Assembly: GCF_900604535.1 (NCBI RefSeq)
Contig: NZ_UWOT01000004.1
Coordinates: 222,362 to 286,361, forward strand
DNA length: 64,000 nt
Direction: 5' to 3'
DNA from: Romboutsia_E sp900604535
Lineage (GTDB): Bacteria > Bacillota > Clostridia > Peptostreptococcales > Peptostreptococcaceae
The notes beneath the pieces were generated by a model. The model was not told where the DNA came from, searched no databases, and saw nothing but the letters and a program-made list of their open reading frames with translations. Below, piece by piece: positions 1 to 7,653 of this stretch; the first letter of the stretch is position 1; each line of letters opens with the position of its first letter. The position numbers and the translations under genes are program-made.

Positions 1-1071
1 TAATATTAAACCTCTTTTTTGTCTATCTTCTGGTATATTTTTTATACCTTTTTTGAAAACTTCTATAGGCTTATTATTTATAACTTCATGTCCATTTATT
101 TTTATACTTCCAGATTCAGATTTTCTAAGTCCAGTAAGGGCTTCTACTAATTCAGATTGTCCATTACCATCTATACCTGCTATACCTAGTATTTCACCAG
201 CCCTAACTTCTAATGATAATCCATCAACAGCTGCTATATTTCTATTATCTCTTACTACTAAATCTTCAATTGATAAAACAACATCACCTAACTTAGGTTC
301 ATCTTTATCTACTTTGAAGTTTACTTCTCTACCTACCATCATTGCTGCTAAGTCATCTTCGCTTGTTTCTGAAACCTTAACTGTATCTATATATTTACCT
401 CTTCTTATTATAGTACAGTAATCAGCTGCTGCTTTTATTTCTTTTAACTTATGAGTTATTATTATTACAGATTTACCTTCTTTAGTTAAATTTCTTATAA
501 TTTGCATAAGCTCATTTATTTCTTGAGGTGTAAGAACAGCAGTCGGCTCATCAAGTATTAATATCTCAGCTCCTCTATATAAGGCTTTTAATATTTCTAC
601 TCTTTGTTGCATACCTACAGTTATATCTTCAACCTTTGCATTTGGATCTACATATAGTCCATATCTTTCCGATAATGCTTTAACATCTTCAGTAGCTTTT
701 TTCATATCTACAGCACCTAAACCTTTAACTGGCTCAGTACCTAGTATTATATTTTGTGCTACTGTGAATGGTTGAACAAGCATAAAGTGTTGATGAACCA
801 TCCCTATCCCATTTTCAATCGCTACATTTGGGTTATCGATATTTACTAATTTTTCATTTATATGTATTTCTCCAGAAGTTGGATGATATAAACCATATAA
901 TATATTCATTAGTGTAGATTTTCCTGCTCCATTTTCTCCTAAAAGAGCATGTACTTCTCCTTTATGTACAGTCAAATCTATATTATCATTTGCCACGAAG
1001 TTTCCGAACTTTTTAGTTATCTTTTTCATCTCAACAACTTTTTGACTGTAATCCACATTACTTTTATTCAT
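1..1071 (-). CDS. ABC transporter ATP-binding protein of a BMP-type (purine nucleoside) importer, partial
   Basis: The gene runs off the left edge, leaving 357 N-terminal codons. It starts with ATG at 1071 behind an AAGGAGGG ribosome binding site. Seen: a Walker A motif GENGAGKST about 45 residues in, a signature-like ITVGMQQR, a Walker B ILILDEPTA, then a second ATPase half that begins near residue 240 and is still open at PEDRQKRG. Two fused ATPase domains are typical of the YufO/NupO family, which energises uptake of nucleosides bound by BMP lipoproteins. The two BMP genes just upstream fit this; permeases probably lie outside the window. It has its own promoter. The family is clear, the substrate is inferred. 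Confidence 0.88.
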   Translation of the reverse strand, partial: MNKSNVDYSQKVVEMKKITKKFGNFVANDNIDLTVHKGEVHALLGENGAGKSTLMNILYGLYHPTSGEIHINEKLVNIDNPNVAIENGIGMVHQHFMLVQPFTVAQNIILGTEPVKGLGAVDMKKATEDVKALSERYGLYVDPNAKVEDITVGMQQRVEILKALYRGAEILILDEPTAVLTPQEINELMQIIRNLTKEGKSVIIITHKLKEIKAAADYCTIIRRGKYIDTVKVSETSEDDLAAMMVGREVNFKVDKDEPKLGDVVLSIEDLVVRDNRNIAAVDGLSLEVRAGEILGIAGIDGNGQSELVEALTGLRKSESGSIKINGHEVINNKPIEVFKKGIKNIPEDRQKRGLIL

Positions 1072-1112
1072 CGCTCTTTATTACCCTCCTTATTTACTAA
1101 TCAGCACTTTTT

Positions 1113-1141
1113 ATTATACTAAAATATAATTCATATAACAA
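1113..1141 (-). promoter_or_regulatory. Sigma-A type promoter of the ABC ATPase gene
   Basis: Reading the minus strand, TTGTTA (1136-1141) and TATAAT (1113-1118) are separated by exactly 17 bp, about 40 bp upstream of the ATG at 1071. It lies after the BMP terminator, so the ATPase can be transcribed apart from the BMP genes. Confidence 0.6.
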
Positions 1142-1427
1142 ACTTTTTTCGACATTTTTTTGTATTTTATTTAAAAGATGCACATTATTTAAATTATTTT
1201 AATTAATTTAGCCTCTCTCTTTTATCATTGTTATATACTATTTACAAAATTAGTAAATATAATTGTATATACTTATATATTATCCATAAAACTCCTAATC
1301 TATTTGTTTCATTATGATTAAATTTAATTACATAATTATTTTTAATTAAATTTCATATAAAAAATAATAAACAATAAGTTTTTCATATAATAAATAGTCT
1401 GTATTCTAATTAACTTATTAATTAAAT

Positions 1428-1480
1428 AAGCTTTCTTACAAAATAATTATTTTATTAATAATCATAAAGTAAGAAAGCTT
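1428..1480 (-). terminator. Terminator after second BMP gene
   Basis: Inverted repeat AAGCTTTCTTAC / GTAAGAAAGCTT with an AT-rich loop, immediately downstream of the BMP stop codon. The hairpin is clear; the T-tract on the minus strand is weak. Confidence 0.55.
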
Positions 1481-1485
1481 TTTAT

Positions 1486-2529
1486 CTATTTATTATTAGG
1501 ATATGTTTTTTCAAATTCATCCTTAGTTGCTGGAACTTTTATATCTCCAGATTTTACTTTGTTTTTAATTTCATTGACATAATCTAATATATCCTGAGGA
1601 ACATTATCTTTTGTAGTTGGTGCTATTCCAACACCTTCAGTTTCTAAAGTACTTACTATTACTTTTCCACCTTCATATTTTCCTTCTAATAAATCTTTTG
1701 ATATATTATATACTGTTACATCTACATTTTTCATAGCAGATGTAATTACATTTTTGGGTGCTAGTTTATTTTGATCTTGATCAACACCTATTGCCATTTT
1801 ATTATTTTCTTTAGCTGCCTCTATAGCTCCTGTTCCACATGCACCTGCTGCTGTAAATATTACATCTACTCCATCTGTATGCATTTGGTTTGCTATTGAT
1901 TTTCCTAAAGCTGAATCAGTGTAACTATTTGTATACTGAGTGGATATTTTAGCTTCTGGATTAGAGTCCAACACACCAGCCTTATAACCATATTCAAATT
2001 TACTTATTACTTCACTTTCCATACCTCCAATAAATCCTACTTTTCCAGTTTTAGTCATTTTACCTGCTATTAATCCTGTTAAATATGATGACTCATTATC
2101 TGCAAATAATAATGAATCTACATTTTTTGCATCTACCTGTGTATCTATTATAGCAAAGTTATTATCTGGATAGTTTTTAGAAGCTTCTTTAATTGCATTT
2201 TCTAACTTATATCCAACTCCAATTATTAAATCCATCTCTTCATCTACAAAAGTTTCTACATTTGGAGTATAATCAGCATCTTGTTTAGACTCAAGATATT
2301 TAACATTAACTTTATCACCATATTCTTTTTTTAGTCTTTGAAGACCTTCCCATGCTGATTGATTAAAAGATTCATCATTTACTCCACCTGTATCTGTTAC
2401 CATTCCGATTTTTATAACATTTGATGAATTACCTGATGAGCTTTCATTACCTTTGTTGCTACACCCAACCATCATAGATGTTGATAAAATTAAAGATGTT
2501 GTAAAGGTTAACAGTTTTTTTAATTTCAT
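1486..2529 (-). CDS. BMP family lipoprotein, probable purine nucleoside-binding protein (copy B)
   Basis: A 347-residue substrate-binding lipoprotein. The ATG at 2529 is preferred to an upstream in-frame start because AAGGAGG sits 7 bases before it and it begins the signal peptide directly. A lipobox MVGC near residue 23 implies lipid anchoring. The mature part begins KIGMVTDTGGVNDESFNQSAW, the PnrA/TmpC/Med signature of basic membrane proteins. It is clearly a close paralogue of the gene at 2665-3705 and more distantly of the one at 57536-58552. It lies between that paralogue and the ABC ATPase, so it probably feeds the same importer. A long palindromic terminator separates the two BMP genes, so copy B may depend on readthrough. 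Exact ligand not shown. Confidence 0.9.
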   Translation of the reverse strand: MKLKKLLTFTTSLILSTSMMVGCSNKGNESSSGNSSNVIKIGMVTDTGGVNDESFNQSAWEGLQRLKKEYGDKVNVKYLESKQDADYTPNVETFVDEEMDLIIGVGYKLENAIKEASKNYPDNNFAIIDTQVDAKNVDSLLFADNESSYLTGLIAGKMTKTGKVGFIGGMESEVISKFEYGYKAGVLDSNPEAKISTQYTNSYTDSALGKSIANQMHTDGVDVIFTAAGACGTGAIEAAKENNKMAIGVDQDQNKLAPKNVITSAMKNVDVTVYNISKDLLEGKYEGGKVIVSTLETEGVGIAPTTKDNVPQDILDYVNEIKNKVKSGDIKVPATKDEFEKTYPNNK

Positions 2530-2595
2530 ACTTATACCTCCTTGAAAGAAATTTATGTATAATTGTAGGTTTCTCATTTTATAATTCTTTTATCC

Positions 2596-2661
2596 AATAA
2601 TTTATATAAAGAAAAAAACTACCCTAAACTTAGGGTAGTTTTTTTCTTTATATAAATTATT
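2596..2661. terminator. Very long perfect palindrome / terminator between BMP paralogues
   Basis: 32-bp perfect arms around a 2-base centre (2628-2629), with an ACCCTAA / TTAGGGT core flanked by A7 and T7 runs and mirrored AT-rich ends. It follows the stop codon of BMP copy A and would work as an intrinsic terminator in either direction. The outer AT arms extend well beyond what a terminator needs. Confidence 0.85.
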
Positions 2662-2664
2662 TAA

Positions 2665-3705
2665 TTAGTTTTGAGCAAATTGAGCTTCAAATTCTTCCTT
2701 AGTTGAAGGAACTTTTATTTCTCCACTCTTTATTTTTTCAGCCATTTCATTTACGTATTTTAATACATCTGGCGCTACATTTTTATCACTAGTTGGAGCT
2801 ATACCAACTCCTCCAGTAGCTAATGTATTAACTATAACTTTTCCACCTTCATAGTTACCTTCTACCATATCTTTACATAAGTTGAATATTGCAACATCTA
2901 TGTTTTTCATAGCTGATGTTAACATATTGTCTGGAGCTAAGTTATATTGATCTGAGTCAACACCTATAGCTTTTTTATTATTTTCCTTAGCAGCCTCTAT
3001 TGCACCTGTTCCAGTTGCACCAGCAGCTGTAAATATTATATCAACTCCGTCGCTGTGCATTTGGTTAGCTATTGATTTCCCTTTAGCAGCATCTGAGAAG
3101 CTGTTTGCATATTGAGATGATACTGTAGCATCTGGGTTTGCAGTTAAGACACCAGCTTTGTATCCATACTCAAATGTACGTAATAAATCACTTTCTATAC
3201 CACCTATAAATGCAACTTTACCAGTTTCAGTCATCTTACCTGCTACTAATCCAGTTAAGAATGAAGATACATTATCTTCAAATGTTAAAGAGTTTACGTT
3301 GTCAGCTTCTACAACAGCATCTATTATAGCAAATTCTTGTTCTGGATAAGACTTAGCAGCGCTTTTTATTGCATCTTCTAATTTATATCCAACACCTACT
3401 ATTAAATCATATTCATCATCTACAAATGTTTCAACATTTGGTGTATAGTCAGCATCTTGAGTTGATTCTAAATACTTAACTTCTACCTTATCTCCATATT
3501 CTTTCTTTAAGTCTTGAAGACCTTCCCAAGCAGATTGGTTGAAAGATTCGTCATTTACTCCACCTGTATCTGTTATCATTCCTATTTTGTATACCTTATC
3601 TTCTGATGATGCATCAGCATCTCCTGAATTTGAACCACATCCTACTAGTAATCCAGCAGTCATAACTGTAGTTAAACCTAGTGCTAATAATTTTTTAAGT
3701 TTCAT
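2665..3705 (-). CDS. BMP family lipoprotein, probable purine nucleoside-binding protein (copy A)
   Basis: 346 residues, with GGAGG placed before the ATG at 3705. The N-terminus is a lipoprotein signal peptide ending LLVGC, followed by a Ser/Asp-rich linker and the BMP fold (KIGMITDTGGVNDESFNQSAW; later GVGYKLEDAI and GKVAFIGGI). It is first of three consecutive minus-strand genes for one importer. Copies A and B agree along their whole length, consistent with a local duplication; divergence at scattered positions might alter ligand preference. A role in nucleoside capture is inferred from the family. Confidence 0.9.
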   Translation of the reverse strand: MKLKKLLALGLTTVMTAGLLVGCGSNSGDADASSEDKVYKIGMITDTGGVNDESFNQSAWEGLQDLKKEYGDKVEVKYLESTQDADYTPNVETFVDDEYDLIVGVGYKLEDAIKSAAKSYPEQEFAIIDAVVEADNVNSLTFEDNVSSFLTGLVAGKMTETGKVAFIGGIESDLLRTFEYGYKAGVLTANPDATVSSQYANSFSDAAKGKSIANQMHSDGVDIIFTAAGATGTGAIEAAKENNKKAIGVDSDQYNLAPDNMLTSAMKNIDVAIFNLCKDMVEGNYEGGKVIVNTLATGGVGIAPTSDKNVAPDVLKYVNEMAEKIKSGEIKVPSTKEEFEAQFAQN

Positions 3706-4023
3706 AAATTTCCTCCAAATTATTCTATATATGTAATAATTAACTCCATTCTACACTATTTTTTCTTTTTTAGCCATACTTTTTATGTATTTTTTTTAAT
3801 TTTTTTGTAAATATGTGTTGCACTTAATAGTTAGAAGTCTAATTAGTATGTGTTTTTATGCCCTTTATTACATACTATTTATTATTTTAGTTATTTTTCT
3901 AACTTTTATATATTCTTAATAGTAATAATTATAATTCATTTATATATTTTCTATAAAAAATTAAAATAGATGATATCAAAATATAATTTATTTTAAGACC
4001 ATCTATTTTATATATTCTACATT
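3706..4023. other. Intergenic region upstream of BMP copy A
   Basis: About 320 bp of extremely AT-rich DNA holding the degV terminator (3962-4010) and presumably the BMP promoter. No convincing -35/-10 pair, purine-riboswitch core or ORF could be identified by eye. Confidence 0.55.
3962..4010 (-). terminator. Terminator after degV-like gene
   Basis: Arms TAAAATAGATG / CATCTATTTTA with an AT-rich loop, followed on the minus strand by a T-rich stretch. It ends about 14 bp past the degV stop codon. Confidence 0.7.
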
Positions 4024-4869
4024 TTATTTTTTAAAAGTTAAAATTCCTGTTACTCCTGGACCTGAGTGTGAACCTATACAAGTACCAACCATAAAGAATT
4101 GTATATCCTTTGGATTTAATTCTTCTTTTGCAGCTTCTATTAATTTTAATTTTTCTTTTTCATCATCACTATATCCTATGTAAATAACTTGATCCGATAA
4201 GTCATCACCACAATTCTCCTTTATCAGTTCAATCATCTTAGATACAACATTTTTTTTACCTCTAACTTGAGTTACAGGAGATACAAGTCCATCTTTTACA
4301 TCTAATATAGGTTTTATATTTAATATATTTGCTATAGTTGCTTTTGTTGACGATATCCTACCACCTTTTTGCAGATATTCCAATGTATCTACTGAAAATA
4401 ATAAATAGGATTTTTCTCTTAAATTTTGAAGCCTTTGAATTATCTCTTCTCCAGTTTTACCTTCATTTGCTAACCTAGCTGCTTCTACAACTAAAACACC
4501 TATTCCATAAGAAAAACTTTGTGAATCATACATATAAATCTTTCCATCTATATCATTCTTAGCCATATTAGCACTTTGATACGTTCCTGTTGCAGTAGAT
4601 GAACCTGCAACATAAAGTACTTCTTTCCCCTGATTTACGTACTTTGTAAAAACTTCTTTAAATTGAGCGTAAGTAGCTTGAGATGTTTTCGGATATATGT
4701 GTTCTTTTCTTAATCTCTTATAAAATTCTTCTTTTGCAATATCTATCCCATCTTTATATTCTTTTCCATCTATAATTACAGTAAGTGGAATTACTTCTAT
4801 ATCATATTTATTAACCAATTCTATAGATATATCAGATAAACTATCACATACAATTTTTAAGTTACTCAT
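4024..4869 (-). CDS. DegV family fatty-acid-binding protein
   Basis: 281 residues, typical DegV length. Family features: the start IVCDSLSDIS (conserved D-S at the lipid head-group site), the segment YKDGIDIAKEEFYKRL, the middle element VAGSSTATGTYQSA, the stretch LEYLQKGGRIS, and the end GSHSGPGVTGI. DegV/FakB proteins carry a bound fatty acid and, in firmicutes, present it to the kinase FakA; here the partner kinase is not in view. A GAGGGGG ribosome binding site precedes the ATG. The trmL gene ends 51 bp upstream with no terminator between, so the two may share a transcript. Confidence 0.9.
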   Translation of the reverse strand: MSNLKIVCDSLSDISIELVNKYDIEVIPLTVIIDGKEYKDGIDIAKEEFYKRLRKEHIYPKTSQATYAQFKEVFTKYVNQGKEVLYVAGSSTATGTYQSANMAKNDIDGKIYMYDSQSFSYGIGVLVVEAARLANEGKTGEEIIQRLQNLREKSYLLFSVDTLEYLQKGGRISSTKATIANILNIKPILDVKDGLVSPVTQVRGKKNVVSKMIELIKENCGDDLSDQVIYIGYSDDEKEKLKLIEAAKEELNPKDIQFFMVGTCIGSHSGPGVTGILTFKK

Positions 4870-4920
4870 TATACATTATACCCCCTCATCAAATTATACT
4901 TTACATTCTATATTTTAAAT

Positions 4921-5391
4921 TTACTTCATATTTGGATACCCAATTTGTCTTAAAGCCTCAAATACAGCTATCGCAACTGCATTTGATAAGTTTAACGATC
5001 TTGCTCTTTCATGATCTAACATAGGTATTCTCATACAAGTTTCTGGATTTTCCTTTAATAAATCTTCAGGTAATCCTTTCGTTTCTTTACCAAATACTAA
5101 AAATGAATTTTCTACAAAATTCATATCTGAGTGGAAATTATTTGTTTTAGTTGTTGAATAGAAAAATACACCATCTGGATTTTTTTCTTTTACTTCTTCA
5201 AAACTGTCATAATACTGAATATTTGCTATATCCCAGTAATCTAACCCACTTCTTTTTAAATATTTATCTTCTAACGAAAATCCTAATGGTCTAACTAAAT
5301 GCAATGTAGATCCTGTAGCTGCACATGTTCTCAATATATTACCAGTATTTTGTGGTATTTCTGGCTCTACTAAAACTATATTTAATGACAT
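4921..5391 (-). CDS. trmL: tRNA (cytidine/uridine(34)-2'-O)-methyltransferase
   Basis: A 156-residue SPOUT methyltransferase of the TrmL/YibK type, which methylates the ribose of the wobble base in leucine tRNAs. It starts MSLNIVLVEPEIPQNTGNI; the ATG at 5391 is chosen over one six codons upstream because TAGGAGG sits 6-7 bases before it. The trefoil-knot motifs are present: FGKETKGLP, then MRIPM and ARSLNLSNAVAIAVFEALRQ. Length matches the family. The next gene is degV-like, 51 bp downstream. Confidence 0.93.
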   Translation of the reverse strand: MSLNIVLVEPEIPQNTGNILRTCAATGSTLHLVRPLGFSLEDKYLKRSGLDYWDIANIQYYDSFEEVKEKNPDGVFFYSTTKTNNFHSDMNFVENSFLVFGKETKGLPEDLLKENPETCMRIPMLDHERARSLNLSNAVAIAVFEALRQIGYPNMK

Positions 5392-5508
5392 ACTAATCCT
5401 CCTAGCCAATTTAAAAACTTTTTATTTAAACTTTGATTTTGGTTTTATTTTCTAAATATTATTATATCAGAAAATATTTATAATCACACTATTACTTACT
5501 ATTAGAAA

Positions 5509-6894
5509 TTATACATATTCCGTAAATATATTTAAACCCTTATAATGTGGTTGTTTATGTTCTTCTTTTTTCTTTGAACCATTAATTATAACTTTATCCA
5601 TAGGAGGATAAAAACTATTATATATAAGCTCTTTTCTTTCTTGGGATTCAGATTTATATATCCTAAATGTACTAACTTTATATCCTATCCTTCCATCTTG
5701 TTCTACAACTCTTTCTCCTTCATATAAATCTTTACTTTCTTTCTCAATAGTTTTATTTGGAAGAGTTTCTGTTACTTCTGTTATTATCTCTATTTCTTTC
5801 TTATCCTCTTTATTTCCATAAATTGTAGAAACTATTCTATTATCAAAAACTTCATTATAAATAAGGACAGGTGTATTAAATTTATTTCTAAATTTAAAAT
5901 CTATATCACCTAGTGATACTGTAGCATCTCTTCCTTTTGAAATATATGCACTTGGTATACTATGATTTTTTACATTAGTTATATTCATACCCGCATAAAG
6001 TGCTGCATTATATATAGTACTAGATACTTGGCAAATTCCTCCACCCAATCCTTTTTCTACTTTGCCATTTATAATTACAGGAGCTTCCTTCATCTCCTTT
6101 GCTGCTTTAGATTTTATAATTATAGAGTTAAAAGAAAATTCCTCATCTTTTCCAATAAGTATATTTTTTGTAGCATTTGATGCAATTTTTATATTTTCAA
6201 CCCTATTTATAACTTTAGGATTAAAATATGTTTCATAAGTTCCTAATACAGTATCTATTTTAGATAACTCATCTTCTTTATATTTTGGTTCAATGTTTTG
6301 TTCTGGTATATCTATTGAATTGACATAAATATCTTCAAAGCTTTGTATAAACTTTTCTTTTAAAATATCTTTATTTATATTTCTCCCATATACTTCTTTT
6401 GTTTTTACAAATTTTCCATTATCTACCCTTATAGTAGCATTAACTGGAGATATATATAATTCATTACCAATATTCTCTATGCATTCATTTAATTTTTGGT
6501 CATCATAATTATATTTTAAGGTTATTATTTTTTTCTTACCTAAATCTAAATTTATTTTAACTTTAATATCTTCAAGGAATTTATTTTCCTTACATACATT
6601 ATAGGCTTCATCAATAGCTTCATTTACCATATAACTTACACCTAAATCATTCTTATTTATATTATAATTGCCTTCACTAAACTTTAAAATTAATTCATTA
6701 TTTTCATTTATTACTTTAGTAATTTTATCCTTCGCTTCTTTTTTGCTTAAGTTAGATAAGTCTATGTCCTCTACATATATATTTTTATGAATTTTACCTT
6801 CTCTTTCAAAACCTTGTACTAACTTTATATTTCCTAAAAAAAATATAGCTACTATTAATAATGATATAATTTTATTTTTTTTCAAGGTTGTCAT
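5509..6894 (-). CDS. VanW family protein with G5-like C-terminus
   Basis: About 461 residues. A hydrophobic N-terminal segment (IISLLIVAIFFLG) gives a signal anchor. Then come roughly 200 residues of the peptidoglycan-binding-like domain common to YoaR relatives, and the VanW domain (FSFNSIIIKSK, GLGGGICQVSSTIYNAAL, NHSIPSAYI, GRDATVSLGDIDFKFRN), ending in a G5-like stretch. VanW proteins are cell-envelope proteins of unclear biochemistry. The start is uncertain: GTG at 6915, ATG at 6894 and TTG at 6885 are all in frame, and AGAAGGGA lies best for TTG. The start region overlaps the end of nth, suggesting coupling. Confidence 0.85.
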   Translation of the reverse strand: MTTLKKNKIISLLIVAIFFLGNIKLVQGFEREGKIHKNIYVEDIDLSNLSKKEAKDKITKVINENNELILKFSEGNYNINKNDLGVSYMVNEAIDEAYNVCKENKFLEDIKVKINLDLGKKKIITLKYNYDDQKLNECIENIGNELYISPVNATIRVDNGKFVKTKEVYGRNINKDILKEKFIQSFEDIYVNSIDIPEQNIEPKYKEDELSKIDTVLGTYETYFNPKVINRVENIKIASNATKNILIGKDEEFSFNSIIIKSKAAKEMKEAPVIINGKVEKGLGGGICQVSSTIYNAALYAGMNITNVKNHSIPSAYISKGRDATVSLGDIDFKFRNKFNTPVLIYNEVFDNRIVSTIYGNKEDKKEIEIITEVTETLPNKTIEKESKDLYEGERVVEQDGRIGYKVSTFRIYKSESQERKELIYNSFYPPMDKVIINGSKKKEEHKQPHYKGLNIFTEYV

Positions 6895-7516
6895 TCCCTT
6901 CTTTATAATAGTCACAATAGCTTTTTATATGGCAATCACCACACTCTGGCTTTCTAGCTTTACATATCCTCCTTCCATGAAAGATTAATAAATGATGAGA
7001 GTGTGACCATCTTTGTTTTGGTATAGTATTCATAAGTGCAAATTCAGTTTTTTCTGGAGTAGTAGTATGTACTATTCCTATTCTATTTGCAACTCTAAAA
7101 ACATGAGTATCTACAGCTATTGCAGGTACATTAAATGCATTACTTAATACAACACCAGCTGTTTTTCTTCCTACACCAGGAAGTTTTACTAGTTCCTCAA
7201 ATGTATTTGGAACTTGTCCATCATATTCCTCACATATAATTTTGGATGTTAGCTTTATTTTTTCTGCCTTACTTTTATATAATCCACATGTTTTTATTTC
7301 TTTGATAATTTCATCAACACTTAATTTATTGAAATCATATGGTGTATTATATTTTTTAAACATTTTACCTGTAACAATATTAACTCTTATATCTGTACAT
7401 TGAGCTGACAATATTGTTGCTATTAATAATTCAAATGGAGTTGTATAATCTAACTCACATTTTGCATCAGGATATAATTCCTCTAGTTTATCTAATATTT
7501 CATTTACATCTTTCAT
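6872..7516 (-). CDS. nth: Endonuclease III (DNA glycosylase/AP lyase)
   Basis: 214 residues, standard Nth length. It removes oxidised pyrimidines and nicks the abasic site. Seen: the helix-hairpin-helix LPGVGRKTAGVV with the catalytic Lys, the catalytic Asp in AVDTHVFRVANRI, and a C-terminal 4Fe-4S motif C-x6-C-x2-C-x5-C within CKARKPECGDCHIKSYC. An AAAGGGG ribosome binding site precedes the ATG. Its last codons overlap the start of the vanW-like gene, so the two are probably co-transcribed. Confidence 0.96.
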   Translation of the reverse strand: MKDVNEILDKLEELYPDAKCELDYTTPFELLIATILSAQCTDIRVNIVTGKMFKKYNTPYDFNKLSVDEIIKEIKTCGLYKSKAEKIKLTSKIICEEYDGQVPNTFEELVKLPGVGRKTAGVVLSNAFNVPAIAVDTHVFRVANRIGIVHTTTPEKTEFALMNTIPKQRWSHSHHLLIFHGRRICKARKPECGDCHIKSYCDYYKEGNDNLEKK

Positions 7517-7580
7517 AGTTTTATTCCCCTTTAATTTAACTTATTATTTATATTATCTATCAAATTTCCTAATCTATTAC

Positions 7581-7623
7581 AAATAAAAAAAGCAAAAACT
7601 TTACAGTTCCTGCTTTTTTATTT
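7581..7623 (-). terminator. Terminator after Lon-family protease
   Basis: A/T-rich arms (AAATAAAAAAAGCA / TGCTTTTTTATTT) around an inner AACT/AGTT stem, downstream of the protease stop codon. A weak-GC but long hairpin with a T-run on both strands. Confidence 0.6.
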
Positions 7624-7653
7624 TATATATTACCCTTAATTTTACAGTATAAA

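Larger units (their letters stand above)
1072..1485. other. Intergenic region, no gene
   Basis: About 410 bp of very AT-rich DNA between the ATPase gene and the second BMP gene. It holds the terminator of the BMP gene (1428-1480) and a consensus-like promoter for the ATPase gene (1113-1141). Between them no ORF of useful length and no recognisable riboswitch core was seen. Confidence 0.6.

Noticed and set aside
3706..4023. Purine riboswitch ahead of the BMP genes
   Set aside because: The expected conserved loops were not found in this AT-rich region.
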